Assembly (NCBI GenBank): GCA_022113835.1
Contig: JAILWY010000005.1
Location: 1,630,501 to 1,694,500, forward strand
Reading direction: 5' to 3'
From: Atopsyche davidsoni
Lineage: Eukaryota > Arthropoda > Insecta > Trichoptera > Hydrobiosidae
DNA length: 64,000 nucleotides
Under the pieces are notes generated by a model. It was not told the DNA's origin. It saw nothing but the letters and a program-made list of their open reading frames with translations, and made no database searches. This document shows positions 22,691 to 35,124 of this stretch, in pieces. A program made the translations under genes and the position numbers. Within the stretch, counting starts at the first letter, position 1. Each line of letters begins with the position of its first letter.

Positions 22691-22952
22691 AAATCTTAAC
22701 CTTACCTATGAATTAACGTCGGATTTTCATGTTATGAAGAGTGTCGCTTTGAAGTTTGTTGTCGCATATTTTGACTTGAAATAATCTGAAAAAAAAAGGA
22801 AATAAACCTCCAATAATATGATAAATAGGTCGGAAAAAACAATGAACTTGTAGAAGTAGTTTGATTTTTTACATATATATTAATCTTAAAATGAATCCAA
22901 CCAACAAGTTTATTTATGTATGATATGTGCCATGAAACATGAAAAAAAGATC

Positions 22953-22967
22953 TGCCGTAACCAGGAG

Positions 22968-22998
<31 letters not shown>

Positions 22999-23025
22999 AG
23001 TCCTAAACCGCTAGACGATTACGGC
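22953..23025 (-). tRNA. tRNA-His (GTG), copy 8, 73-nt form
   Basis: GCCGTAA pairs perfectly with TTACGGC, unlike the two neighbours with the T-G wobble. The extra D-loop T is present, the anticodon is GTG and the discriminator is A. An A-run just before 22949 supplies the Pol III terminator on the minus strand. Its 5' flank carries a diverged fold-back arm about 155 bp away, at 23180-23222. Confidence 0.95.
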
Positions 23026-23179
23026 AATCAGACCTGTGAAATAAACAAAATGTTAAGAGTATATTAAATGAAAAAAATGTATCACAATTTTGATTATTTA
23101 CTCAAGATAAGATAACTTTATTGATAGGTGCAATAATATAAATTATCATGCTGTAAATTCACTCAAATATATATTTTTT

Positions 23180-23222
23180 AATAGTTAAAATGAAATTCTA
23201 TGTACTGTGTCAGAAATATTGA
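23180..23222 (-). repeat. decayed fold-back outer arm
   Basis: The sequence TAAAATGAAATTCTATGTAC, then TGTGTCAGAAATATTGA, aligns with the intact arm (TAAAATGGAATTCCACCAAG, then TACTCTCTGTCAAAAATATTGA). It lies at the same distance from the tRNA as the arms at 7.0 and 44.3 kb. Confidence 0.6.
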
Positions 23223-23225
23223 TTT

Positions 23226-24223
23226 TTTTTAAATATATTATTTACAATTTTACAAATTTTACAATTCGGTATTTCAAAGAGGCATAGCTATTAATACAGC
23301 TTTTTACCAATATTGAAACAAAATATTTTTTTCCAGATTTTTTAATCAGAAAAAAAAAATGGAAATATTTTGTTCTGATATGTATGAATGCAGCGGCCAT
23401 AATACTCGTAGTTTTAATTATGATTATTCCTAATCCAGTTTGTATGGATAGAAATGTTTTCTTCGAACCTAACCTGACCCCTCAATCAACACTGCCTCCA
23501 CAAAAAAGGCCAAAAGCCACAAATATAACCCCACGGTGACACAAGTCACCCGGTCATTTTGAAGGCGTTGAAGGAAAATCTTCCCGTTTCGCCGATAAAG
23601 TCAAATACACTAGAAGGGTTTTTTGATTTAAAAAAAACGATATGTAGAAATTTAATGTGTAAAAAAAATATATATTCTATAAGCGGACAGTAAGGCTCAA
23701 TAAATTATGAATAAAGCAAGCATATTTTATGTTGTGGCATACAAAGGGAAGATATCTACGTCAGGCGGCGTCTCATTGGGTGTTCCCGGAAGCGCCCCCG
23801 CCCCGCCATGCGCAGTAAACGCGCCGTTAAACGAGACTCCTGCGCATGTTGGATGTGGGACCTGCCGCCGCGCGCCGGGTGTGGCATTTGAGATCCGACG
23901 GCACTGGGTGGCTCAAAAACAACTGACATTTTATTAATAAACGAGCTTAGTTAATATTTAAAATAAAATACTGTATAATTTGTTTGCAATGACTTGAGCT
24001 GCCTACACACACGGCAACACGCAAGTAGCAATAACGTCCTCAAAATTTGTATTATTATAAATTTATTAGCTTATAGTTTAAACAACATCCAATATTTAAT
24101 ATATAGTTGGCGATCGTCTCACTAAGCATAAATTTATTCTGAATTAGTGTTCACGGTTTTCTAAGGGGAAAATAGTGTAGTCGTGTAGTGGGTCCCCGGG
24201 TCCTTCTACTCTGAACGTTATTG
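23226..24223. other. gene-free stretch with GC-rich island at 23760-23920
   Basis: The island (AAGCGCCCCCGCCCCGCCAT; CCTGCCGCCGCGCGCCGGG) is CpG-rich and includes two ATGCGCAGT/TGCGCATG-type words of the NRF1 class. It may be a regulatory element or promoter. No reliable gene was seen. Confidence 0.4.
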
Positions 24224-24231
24224 TTCTGAAT

Positions 24232-24698
24232 AATAGGTTCCCAAACTATTTTGTCCCGTCGACCCCTTGTCGAGTTTTCTTGTTTTTCATAGACCCCTGC
24301 CTTGCTAATATTGAATTTTTATAAAATTCATCAACTTCATACATATTTTTGACAACTGATATACAGGGTGCGCCATATTTTATGTCGGTATGTAAAAATT
24401 AAATATCTTTGACATTTATTAACCGATTTACTTAAGTAAACACGTTTTGAAACACTAATTTAATACAATTTTAACCATGCTTCACATTGAAATAACGCGC
24501 CGAAATAGTGACGCTGTACATTGAAAATAGTCGTTCAGTTGTGTTAACTCAACGTGCATATTGTGGCCAATGGGATCCACTCTTGTAGACCCCCATTTAC
24601 AGTTCATGGACCCCCAATTTAATTTTTCGCTGTCATCGACCCCTTGCAGGGCAGAATCGACCCCTGGGGGTCGATATTGACAACTTTGGGAACCTATG
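24232..24698 (-). mobile_element. hAT-like family B, copy 3 (short form), 467 bp
   Basis: Ends AATAGGTTCCCAAAC and (inverted) CATAGGTTCCCAAAG, with perfect 8-bp repeats TTCTGAAT at 24224-24231 and 24699-24706. Orientation is opposite to copy 1. The interior matches copy 1, including a segment with GCGCCATATTTTATGTC. No coding capacity. Confidence 0.9.
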
Positions 24699-26597
24699 TT
24701 CTGAATAATAACGTCAAAATAAAAATACCTTAAACTTCAATACAGTAAACAATTTTATTAATGATGAAATAAATGCATATGTACACTAGAAAATTGTAAT
24801 ATTTAAATTTTTGATCATACTGTGGGTTATAGAAACATACGTATTTAGACCATAATTGTATACGTTCTGAGCCACCAAGGAATAAACATATTAAACTCTC
24901 TATTTACTAAAAAGTATACAGACCGAGTCCCTTTATATCATTATGCACAAATTTATTAATTATGGTATATTTTTGTTTAGTTTAAAAATGTAATAAATAA
25001 TAAGAAGAGAATATTTAGAACGTGAGAAATTCACAAACTAAAAAATCTAACTGCGTATTTCATAACCAATTCAACGATTATGGGCTTCCATGTTCTATAA
25101 ATCACATTATAATAATAGCACTAAAAATATGGATATCTATTAATGCTTCACGGATATTTGCTAATCATTTTATTCAATTACAACTTAAGATAAACGCGAT
25201 AATTAAATTTTATAAATGCTATGCACTTAAATCAAATGGCTTCCTTATAGAATTCCAAGGCGAATTCGAAATGTCATGCCATAATATTGGCGTACTAAAA
25301 AAATAACCAACGGCGAAACTTTCTAAGTGAAATCTATGGAAACATACGGAGATATGCATCGCATTGTTATAATAATGTTGGGCTATAAGTATGGTATATA
25401 TTTCGACATATTACAATATCTGAAAATGCATTATTTTAATCAGCTGCGTGAATATTTTAACTATTTTTTTCAGCCCACGATAATTACATTAAATTTTTAT
25501 GTGCGTACTTAAATCAAATATTTTGTTTAATATTAAAATTTCGACATAATTATTATCACTAAATGTCATCAACCATCAAAATATTCAACATATGTTTTGC
25601 TATATTAATTGCTTTGATTGTTTTCGTAGAGTAAAATGTTTTTTTAGTTTTTTAGGAAAAGCATGGTTTTATCAGAGGTTTTCACTTGAAATAATTGAAT
25701 ACACTTAATAAAATAATAATTTTTTTAAATGGGAAATAACAAATGATAAAACAATTGTATGTATGCGTGCAATGTTCGTTTTTGAATAGTTGACGTTAAT
25801 TGAAATTCAGGATCGAGATATCAAAAATATTAAGTAAACTATTTTATTTACAAAATATACTTTTTTCAACAATACAATGATAGTTAGTGAGTTAAATTAA
25901 ATTGATTATTCAAATTATATTTTAAAATATGAAGAAATTGTTTATTAATTCTCTTGTTATTTCATGTATGAATCGATCATCTCAATATTGTGTAATTTAA
26001 ATATAGCGTTGAGTTATTTAAAAATAAAATATTGTATGCGGTATGTGTGCAGATTTTTTTCAGAATTTTTTTTAAAAGATATAATCCGGAGAGATAAAAG
26101 TTTTGCTGCAGGTATACGTGGACTTGGTCATACTTGTATCCAAGGCAGGTGCAACGACGATTAATGGTTGTGTAATGCACTTAGGCTCTCAAGTGTCAAG
26201 AGTGACCACATTACCTGTACTTATCACTTGTTTGTTGAACTCTTTGAGACATGCCAGAATTAAAAGCAATCCACGACAGACTAGTTTCATTTGAAATAAA
26301 GTAATTTTAATTAAAAACAACGAATTGTAATCTCATAGTTGTTGGGCCATACCTATGTGTCGCTTATTTCTTTTTACTTAAATATGCACGGTGGGATTTT
26401 TTTCATACCATTTAATACAAGTACTACTGAAAATGTTTTAAACGTATGAATTGTGCAATGAAAGGTGAACGTTCTAATTGTACTGTTGTATTTAATATTT
26501 ATAGAAGAATATTCGATCTTGTACAATTTCACAATTAGTAGTGTCTAAGAAACTGAAACAGCCCAGGCTTATACAATAACGAAAAATTGGAATTCAC

Positions 26598-26670
26598 ATG
26601 TCAGGACGAAGATCGAATCGCGGAGCTCTCGATGAAATGTTCCCCGTCTAACCAGTAAACCAACAAGCTT
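26598..26670 (-). repeat. tRNA-derived SINE-like head, family 2 copy 1
   Basis: On the minus strand, TTGGTTTACTGGTTAGACGG (A-box-like) is followed by CGATTCGATCTTCGTCCTGA (B-box-like, then CTGACATG) at tRNA spacing. A related block with the same layout, ending TCGATCTCCGTTCTGACA, lies at 45694-45770. Two dispersed diverged copies support a SINE family. Confidence 0.5.
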
Positions 26671-26679
26671 GCATGTGAT

Positions 26680-26865
26680 TCTTTATATCTATTAAATACC
26701 ACCCCAGATCGGCGGTCCTTCCCGGGAGGCTCCATTTATTATCCCCGTGTAAACAGGCAGAGCATTTGTAAATAAATAACCCCGTGATTTTATCCCAAGG
26801 GACCGGCTGGGCAAGCTCTGTGCAATTTGCCGTGTGGCCGCCGCACATACAGGACTGAGACATTT
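26680..26865. promoter_or_regulatory. candidate conserved regulatory island
   Basis: A GC-balanced block contains a forkhead-type TGTAAACA (about 26750), homeodomain-type TTTATTA, CCTTCCCGGGAGG and AAGGGACCGGCTGGGC. It is bordered by very AT-rich DNA. No convincing reading frame was seen. The regulatory role is inference. Confidence 0.25.
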
Positions 26866-29079
26866 TTTTAACAGGTTTATAAAAAAATCTGGTAATTTAT
26901 TGATTTAATGCTGCAAAACATAATATTAAATATCACAAAAATTATTATAATAATTATTAAAATTTTTAAAAAAATATATTGTTTTTTATAATGTACAAAA
27001 GGAAGGCATTTTTACAAACCAAAATGTCCATAAATTTTTTTTTCATCCGTGTATTACCAAAGCGTGCGTATATTTAATTAAATAGCAGTATTTACTCTTC
27101 TTACGTGAATATCAATAAATATATAATAAATTGGCTCATATTACTAATTGCATTAATTGCTTTATATATAATTGCGACCGAGCACGATCAAATATGAAAT
27201 TTGAATTTCGCTAGTTAATTAAACGATAAATTTGACCGTTGCAGTATTAAATTATTTGATACAAGATCTTATCTAATAGTAGAATAAAAAAATTCTATAA
27301 AAATTTGGAGTATACTGATTTTTTTATTGATGTTACCTAATATATAATTACTCTAGATTTTATATACTTAAATCATTTTAAAATTATTTTCAATAATAAA
27401 TCAGTCAATAATATATATTTGATTTAATAAATAAATTAGCTCACATCGTGAGTAACCAAAAATAAAACGTAATGAAGTGTTGCTTAAAATGTGGCATATA
27501 ATCATTGTATACATATTTCATTCAATAAGCAAACGTATTGTCCGCTTTCATTACATCATTAATTATTATTTTATACATGGGCGTTCGTGAGAGAGGTAAC
27601 GATCACCAAAAATGATTTAAATCGATTTGCATAAAAACCATGCATTATCATATAACTTAACACCCTTCGTAATTTACGTGACGCAAGACAGGCGCTAATT
27701 GCTCCGAAAGACTATTCCACGCACTCGGAACCGAGACAATAAAGAGTTATAAGGGGAAAAAACACCTATAGCCTTCGGATAAACTCATTATATTGCAAAT
27801 TACCGTATGAAAAAGGCTCGTGGTACGTTTTGTATGCGTGATTTATTCGACGCGGTTTCAGTGTGGGTTCAAACAAAGTGTATACCGTAAAAAAACCTCC
27901 AGATGCCTTGCAGTTTATCATGTAAACAAGGCCCAAGAAGAAGCGATGGGCATGATCGAGCATGCCAAATCGAAAAATAAATTATTCGAATACAAAAAAA
28001 TAATAGTAACACTTCTTTACTAATATTTTTAAAAACTATAAACTTTTATGACTCCAAATAAATCGCAATATAGTTTAAAGATGACAATCCGAAAGGCAAA
28101 ACATACCGAAATGTTCTTGATATTTCGTTGCTGCAGCAAAAAGTAGAGATTCAAATTTATAATATTTGAGATACAAGCCGCTATATAATTGTAAATGAAA
28201 GGTTAATAATTTTACTTTAAATTAAAAACTTGGATATAATTTTTTAGAAAATTTTGAATACAATAAATATTTGAATTTTTATTTATTTATCAAAAATTTG
28301 TACAAATAAATATTATGATTAACTTTAAATAGGTCTGATATATGTTTAAACCCTTAAAGCATGTTAATACTTCAAATCAAAAGATGTAAAGTTGAGTTAA
28401 TTCTTAAGATAAAGCGACCGTGCACATCCCTAGCAAGGAGGTTGTTAAAAAAGATCGCAGGAATAAAGGCCCCAGAAGGTCCGGGGAATAAAAACCGAAC
28501 CTCATTTGATTGTGCCGGAATACAATCGATCAACGAAATATAACATATTTATAAAAAGGCAAATTTATGCAGGTCTATCCCACGCTTTATTACAAAGTAA
28601 CACAGAATATAACACGAATATAAATATTTTAATTCAGATTTGTTGGGAGTGGTTTTTATTGTTAAAATTTTATTTATTGTGCCTTTGGTCATTTCTTTGG
28701 TTTTTCTTGATATACAATTACAGCCTGCAGTTGAATAAAAACTTGGATATGCCATTCTATGTTACAAATAAATAAAAAATATAATTTATTGTTAACAAAA
28801 TCAATATCTGCTAAAACTATAAATGCTTCAAACTCAGTGAGTTTTTATTTTTTTTCGCTATGCACATTTCTTTAAAAAAAAAATTCTTATAGTTCGTATG
28901 ATAATAATTTTTTATATGATGAAATCAAAAACAACTAGAGACTTCTCATATTTATATGAAAATCTCTTTTTTTTTGGTAAGACTTTAAAGTCCAATTATG
29001 CATATAATTTACAGGCAATTGAACCAAGTATGAAATCAGCCCATACAAAGACAGTAATCTTTCAAAATGCCGCTTGCAA

Positions 29080-29245
29080 GAGGCTGCAGTTACTCTCCCC
29101 TGGCCGCGGCCATACATAGAGCACCGCCGGCTTAATCGGATGCCCATAAAATATGATGGGGAATTGGTCATGTGAAGTGTCAAGGCACTCCCGCTTTCAA
29201 GGTAATTACCCCAGAGAGAACGAGCCACCTAATTATAACCTTAAA
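29080..29245. promoter_or_regulatory. candidate conserved regulatory island
   Basis: The block has CCTGGCCGCGGCCATA, an inverted near-palindrome, and several homeodomain-like words (GGCTTAATCGG, GGTAATTACC and CCTAATTATAACC), in an AT-rich setting. Open frames overlap on both strands but show no recognisable domain. Confidence 0.25.
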
Positions 29246-29343
29246 ATCAATTTTGTATCTTGTAAAAATATTTTCACGTCTCAGGTTTTTTACCCATTGC
29301 CACATAGGCAGCCGAGAACTTACAATGTACTTACAATATATTT

Positions 29344-29359
29344 ATATATATATATATAT
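29344..29359. repeat. TA microsatellite
   Basis: A pure TA dinucleotide run. Similar runs occur at 38745-38760, 56150-56162 and 59705-59722. Confidence 0.9.
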
Positions 29360-30185
29360 CCTTACGTTACTCAACAACTCATAATTGAACTGGCCCAAAG
29401 TGGACGTGACAGCTTAAAATTAAATATTTAAATATAATCTGTCATGCTAAAAATTACTTAAATTTTTGGAATCTGGCATGAGTCAAATCAATGAAAATCG
29501 ACATGTTATTTAAATTATTAAATTTTTTTAGCCGTGTAATAAAAATGAGATAAAAGAACTTGATATATCTCAGCATAATTGACGATTTCATTTGTAAAAT
29601 GCATAGATGCATATATTTTAATTTTATTAATTTTTTAGAGTTTATCTTTTCTGCAGTGAATGTGGCCACCGAATTCTATTAAACTTTATACCGCGCGAAC
29701 AACCTGATTCCTCAAAAGGAAACTTGAAAAGAAATTTTCAGTGAAATCACAGCTTACAAACTGTTTTGTAAAAAAGAAAAGGTTCATTTAATGCTTAAAA
29801 AAATATGATAGTATTTATGAAATGTTTACGGATTTTGTTGTGTTACACAGCTAAGTCGGTATGATTGCTGCACTGAAACATTATATTATTGGATATTGCA
29901 ACTTTTTCAAGACTTAAGATATTCTCGAATGTTCTGAAGTGCAATCTCCACAACATATCTACACCCATCATTACTGCGCGCATTATTGGCGTAAAGGATG
30001 GCAACACTTCGGTGCAAATTGCCGTTCTTTACTTCAAGTTGAGTGTGGCAGAGTAACACTCGCGAGAGCGTACCTTCGTAAATTCAGCAACTCAAATTCA
30101 TAATACGTAATTCTGTGCATAAATATTTTCAAGTCTTAACAAAAAAAATTAAATAGATTTGTAATAAAAATGTTTAAAAAAATCT

Positions 30186-30228
30186 GAGGACCCCATTTTG
30201 GAAAACCCAAGTTTGAATCCTGGTTATA
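30186..30228 (+). pseudogene. degenerate tRNA-His fragment
   Basis: GAGGACCCCATTTTGG, AAAACCCAAGTTTGAATCC and TGGTTATA align with the middle and 3' half of tRNA-His (AGGACCCCACGTTGTGG, TAACCCAGGTTCGAATCC, TGGTTACGGCA). The anticodon loop is shortened, the 5' half is missing and the acceptor end is lost. It is outside the two clusters. Confidence 0.65.
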
Positions 30229-31979
30229 TATCATTTTTGAAAATAATTTTTAAGAGTATTTAATTCAATAATAAAAAAAACTACGTTTAACTCAAGGTGT
30301 GACAGTTAACGCTTATAATTTTTTTTGAGAGTAGATATCTCATCATAATTTATTTTATTTTATCTATATACAAAAAAAATACTTTTTACTATACAGTTTG
30401 ATAATTTTTTATTAATTGTTTTCTGTACTAATTACTGTGTTTTTTTGAGAAAATATTACAATTTTTTATACCGATAATAGCTTGAAGATATAAAATTTTC
30501 AAGATGAGCATTGAAAAAACATAAGCTTGGTTTTGTCGTTAAAATAAGTAGGCAGCGGCGCAGTCTCGCGGCTAGAACTGCACCAGTGCTCAGGATATGT
30601 GATGAATAGTCCTCGTTGGATGTGGATGCGGCTTAAGAATATGTTGGCAGTGCGCAGATATAAATCTGATGCAATCAGAGACAATGGTAATGATGGTGCA
30701 GAGAAATGAGCGACTCTTGTCTGTGGTGTTGAGATTTCGAACGCGGGAATTATTATATATTTTAATGTTTCTTTTTTAAAAACCCAATAAATATCTGCCA
30801 CCATTATAACTGCAGGATATTCTTACTGCCACCATTAAATCTGCGTAAAGAAAATAACACATTTTTAAATAGATTTTATGTTTTCAAGTATATTTTTATT
30901 TTTTATATAAATATCAAACGTATGCTGTACACGATTTTCGCCAGCCTCGCACTCATAAACGCCAAATAAATATTTATACGAAACAAAAAAAGGGTTCACA
31001 TACACATTCCAGCATATAATTTTGCCTTGCATATATGGGACCTATAAGATATGGCTGAATTCGAAGGAGACGACATAACGCTGAGCTCTATGATATATCC
31101 CATGACATCAGACAGACTATGCCGGTTGGATTGTCTACGACAGAAAACCGAAAAAATGGGTGCTTTGGACGAGCCGTATTTGATGATGTTGATGTTGAGT
31201 CGAATGATGATGTCTTAGAAATCCCTTATAAACTAAAAATTGGTAATGAAATTAAGAACATTTAGATTGATGAAGCCCTTAAAAGCAAAAGTTATTTCAA
31301 ACGAAAACTGTAATATCCTACCCAATTGGCTATTCGTATATATTTTTGCTAAACATAAATTGGTTGTTTACTTTAAATACTGTGGGTTTATTATATTTAC
31401 AAATAAACAGCAAATCAAACATTGTATGAGTATGGTAAGTCGACCTGTTACATATGTTGTAATATAAATATAAAATATAACCAAATAATAAAAAACCATG
31501 TGTTAATAAAAAATATTTGAAATATAAATATGTATTTACGAAGGAAATCATACTTATTTGCAGTCTAACTTGAAATATTTAAATAAAAATAAATAAGCTT
31601 ATTAAAACAAACCCTACTTCTAAAAACTATGATGCCAATTTGTAAATTGACAATTTATCAGTCCTGGAACTCGCGGAGGCACTCAAGAAGCGCGAGAGAG
31701 ACAGCATTATCATAATTGTGTAATTTTTTCCTCCAACACCAGGACCGGCTGCAGCCGCCATTGTGCCGGCGAGCCGTGAGTGAATGCTGCAGTTTTGTGC
31801 ATAACGAGGTAACTCAGGGACGAACTCTACCCAAGCAATTATTTAATTAAATTTAAAACGCGTTTTTTTTATTTTAAGCTTTAAAAAATTAACGCAAGAT
31901 TTGAATTTGTCGCCATTTTTGCAGTAAAGTTTTAGGAAAAAAACAATTTGACAGCTGACAGATTAGGGTTAGTAAAAAA

Positions 31980-32103
31980 GGAGCGTTACGCGATAAAACA
32001 ACGTGTCTTCATTATTGAACAATATTTCAAAAGTAATGAAAGCTTGGCAGCCGCAGTTCGAAAATTTCACACAAAATATGGTCGGAATGGTGTTTTAACT
32101 TCG
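31980..32103 (+). pseudogene. transposase N-terminus fragment, start codon lost
   Basis: The left arm encodes the first 40-odd residues of the same helix-turn-helix domain (about residues 24-40 read LAAAVRKFHTKYGRN). The codon matching the minus-strand ATG is mutated (AAAAAGGAGCG versus AAAATGGAGCG). The frame is cut off after about 32103 at the junction with unrelated orientation. Confidence 0.75.
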
Positions 32104-32498
32104 TCTCTCTTCGCTGTGCATGGTATTGTGTTAATTGAGTTTTGTAAGCATGGAGACACAGATCTTTAGTTAGTATACGCTGTAGAGAGCTTCTTGAAAT
32201 TTACAATTCTTGTCCACGTCGCCGAATTGAGGTTCCTGGATTGTCACCGACACTCTTACGCACTGCTTCGATATTGACATTTGAACGGCTTGTTTTTGGA
32301 CGACCAGTATGTTTAGCGTCTCCAACGAATCCAGTCTCCCTGAATTTTTCAATTAATCTCTTCACAGTTGACGAAGTTAAACCACTATTCCGACCATATT
32401 TTGTATGAAATTTTCGAACTGCGGCTGCCAAGCTTTTAATTACTTTTGAAATATTGTTCAATAATGAAGACACGTTGTTCTATCGTGTAACGCTCCAT
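32095..32498 (-). pseudogene. DUF4817-type transposase N-terminal fragment, broken
   Basis: From an ATG at 32498 the frame gives a DUF4817/helix-turn-helix N-terminus. It contains RKFHTKYGRN, then LTSSTVKRLIEKFRETG, then HTGRPKTSR, the AT-hook-like GRPK linker typical of IS630/Tc1/mariner relatives. A 1-bp insertion near 32436 shifts the frame. An in-frame TAA near 32200 interrupts the later part, after which SSLQRILTKDLCLHAYK-like sequence continues to about 32095. The DDE domain is absent. I infer an inactive relic. Confidence 0.8.
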
Positions 32499-32580
32499 TT
32501 TTACTAACCCTAAACTGTCAGCTGTCAAATTGTTTTTTTTTTAAGTGTTCCCAAAACTTTACTGCAAAAATGGCGACAAT

Positions 32581-33738
32581 AAGCAACAGCTTTATAAGCA
32601 AGTCTTTTATGCATATGCCACTTGCCTAAAATCATAACGTTACACATATTATTTTCCGAATAAATAAACATTAAAAAGCATTTTTAAAGTACGTCTTGAT
32701 TACATAAGTTTTATAATTTTTTTTTTAATAAATAAGTTGATAAAAGTTTACAAAGTTCAATATTCTATAAATAAGTTATTTAAAGCAATGTTAAGTTAGT
32801 GTGAATAAATCAATTCCACATCAATAGTTTATAAATTTGGTAAGATATATAGGTTGACTACAATTTATCGTTTCCCGATGCGCGCCTGGAGGAGTGAAGA
32901 ATCTGGCAAGTGGAGGCTTGCACATGTCGGCCCTTCCGTGCCCGAATAAAATACCTCCAATTATCACCTGACCATCTTACCTGAACCCGCCTCCCCGGCC
33001 GCTAACAATGCCGCCCTGCAGGGTGAGACCGCGACACTCGGAAATAATAAGTGTGACGTCACGGAGTCCCGTACTTACAGTCACTGTATTTATTTCAAAA
33101 CTTGGGAATTGACTTTAAATGACATGAAATCTTTTTTGGCGTAACTTATCTTTTTTTTTTTTTTTTTTTTTCGGTTCCCGACTGTGACTATTTAACGCAA
33201 TAAAATATCACCTAATAACAACGGCTGTCAACCTACGAACAAATTTTTTTTTTCAGTACTTGTGATGGATAATGCTTCTCTCTCATGTTTCTTATTTCAT
33301 AATCTATAATATGTAGTTAACTGACTCGATATTTAGAAATCAGCCACCATTGAAAGGAGTGCATTTTATTTACATGAATCAAAATATATATTTATAGTTT
33401 AATAAATTTTAATAGATTTTAAATCAAACAATAGACAAAAAAATCACGCTTATTTACGTTTAAAAAAATAAGATTGTGGGACTTACTTTGCTTATCGGGT
33501 GTTAAGACGCATCGAATTTTAATTTGTGATGTACCAAAGAAATTACCGTAATTTTTCATTCAAAAATAGATGCCAACTTATTCAAGATTTATTATTTCGG
33601 GAAAGCAATTTTTTTTATAAACCCACAGCAGACTGGTTCATATATAAACAAAAAATATGTTTAGCTTCATATATTATTAATATTGATTGTATACCTAAAA
33701 TATTAATACGTATTTGCTGATTAAATATAACAAAAATT
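32581..33738. other. gene-free stretch with GC-rich island at 32880-33070
   Basis: The island (ACCCGCCTCCCCGGCCGC, TGCCGCCCTGCAGGGTGAG) ends with a CRE-type TGACGTCACG at about 33054. Such a CRE also occurs at about 40952. A poly-T tract of about 20 bp follows at about 33151. No gene recognised. Confidence 0.4.
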
Positions 33739-33929
33739 TTATATTTTTGACAGAGAGTACTTGGTGGAATTCCATTTTAATAAATATTTTTTTGAATAAA
33801 ATACTTGAGTGATTTTCCACATATTCGCTTTTTATTTGTTACCGGTTTCGCCAACCTTTCACGTTGGCATTATCAAACAGATTTTGAGGTGAAAAATCAT
33901 TTAAGTATTTTATTTAAAAAAATATATTA
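33739..33929. mobile_element. fold-back element, copy at 33.7 kb
   Basis: Outer arm (TATTTTTGACAGAGAGTAC, TTGGTGGAATTCC), first inner arm, and a minus-strand core (ACCGGTTTCGCCAACC, TTTCACGTTGGC, ATTATCAAACAG) are intact. The second inner arm is short (AAAAATCATTTAAGTATTTT). This is the layout of the 9.2 kb copy with the core reversed. Confidence 0.75.
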
Positions 33930-34284
33930 ATTATTATTGAAGTAGTGAAATATAAAGTGCTGAAAAATGAAACATTGTTTGAGTGTTTTTGTCATTATTT
34001 TTACTTTTATTTATTATATAATGTTTAATGATATTAGTGGAGTCATGCGACGCGCGCCCTCGTCTCTCCGGGTCGGTTAGTTAGCCAGCATGTAAAAATG
34101 ACTGTTGCAAATTTCAACCCAACGGACAGCATTGTTCGCAAACACTTTCTCGAGTTTAAATGTAAGCAGATTCAACGGCGATAATATGTCCTCTCGCTTA
34201 ATAAGCCAGTCCATCGAAGGCCGAGACACGAGAACCGACCGCAGAAATATAAGCAACTGACTGATGCGAGACCTTCGTGTAGGG

Positions 34285-34822
34285 CATAGTTTCCCAAAAT
34301 ATTTTGTCCCGTCGACCCCATATCGAGTTTTCCTGTTCTTCGTCGACCCCCTGCCTTGCTTATATTGAATTTTTACAAATTTATCAACATCAGACTTATT
34401 TTTGACATCTTATATAGAACAACTCACTTTCATAGGGTTTAATGTACAGTGGATTTAAAATGAAAAAGTTAAAATACATGTAAAGTTAATTATAACTTTA
34501 TTAATTAAAAACACACAAAATGCGAATATAGTAACATTCCGAAAATACTTGGTGGAATCCCATTTTAATATCTTATATAAATCATACAAAATACTTCTAC
34601 GCTTCAGGGCTTCGATTCGTCACAAAGTACAATCTGTGTTTGGTGCATTATGACATTTACGAAATGTCTAAATTTTGGTGATGACCTGCTTAAATGGGAT
34701 CCACTCTCGTAGACCCCCGTTTACAGTTAATGGACCACCAATTTTATTTTTCACTGTTATCGACCCCTTGCAGGGCAAAATCGACCCCTGGGGGTCGATA
34801 TTGACCACTTTGGGAGCCTCTG
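34285..34822 (-). mobile_element. hAT-like family B, copy 4 (long form), 538 bp
   Basis: Ends CATAGTTTCCCAAAA and (inverted) CAGAGGCTCCCAAAG, with perfect 8-bp repeats GTGTAGGG at 34277-34284 and 34823-34830. The interior matches copy 2 (11719-12218), including a shortened fold-back-arm-like fragment at about 34541-34569. Confidence 0.9.
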
Positions 34823-35124
34823 GTGTAGGGCTTGCATGCATGCAGGACGGACGAATTATTCAGAACAGGTACAAAGACCTGCTTAAAAAAAACACATGAG
34901 CATCTTGACAAGACTGTGCATATAAATATAAACACAAGTTAAAACATGTAAACGATCGATTATAAAAACGCTACACCAGACCATAGTGCATATTCAAACA
35001 CATTGTATTGTTTGAAACCAAATGACTACAAGATGACGATAATTTTTATTTGCGAAAGCACACACAAGCAAAAATGTTTGTAATTTACTATCTTTTTATA
35101 TATGTAGCTAAAATATTGGTTATA

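Larger units (their letters stand above)
24707..31906. other. long AT-rich region with scattered GC-balanced islands
   Basis: No recognised gene. Islands lie at about 26680-26860, 27570-27960, 28410-28520, 29080-29240, 29960-30090, 30550-30740, 31050-31220 and 31660-31820. A short open frame at 31051-31218 (starting MAEFEGDD) is not recognised. A tRNA-derived SINE-like head (26598-26670) and a tRNA-His remnant (30186-30228) are listed separately. Confidence 0.5.
31907..32580. mobile_element. fold-back derivative of a DUF4817-type Tc1/mariner-like transposon
   Basis: Inverted arms of about 200 bp (31907-32105 and 32372-32580) both begin TTGTCGCCATTTTTGCAGTA, continue through AATTTGACAGCTGACAG and include the start of a transposase gene. 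The centre (32106-32371) contains only the minus-strand continuation of the gene. The structure fits deletion and inverted rejoining of a longer transposon. I could not confirm target duplications. Confidence 0.8.

Noticed and set aside
31051..31218. Short frame starting MAEFEGDD with an acidic alternative frame nearby
   Set aside because: It suggested a transposase or nuclear-protein N-terminus, but the match is too short and no family features follow.
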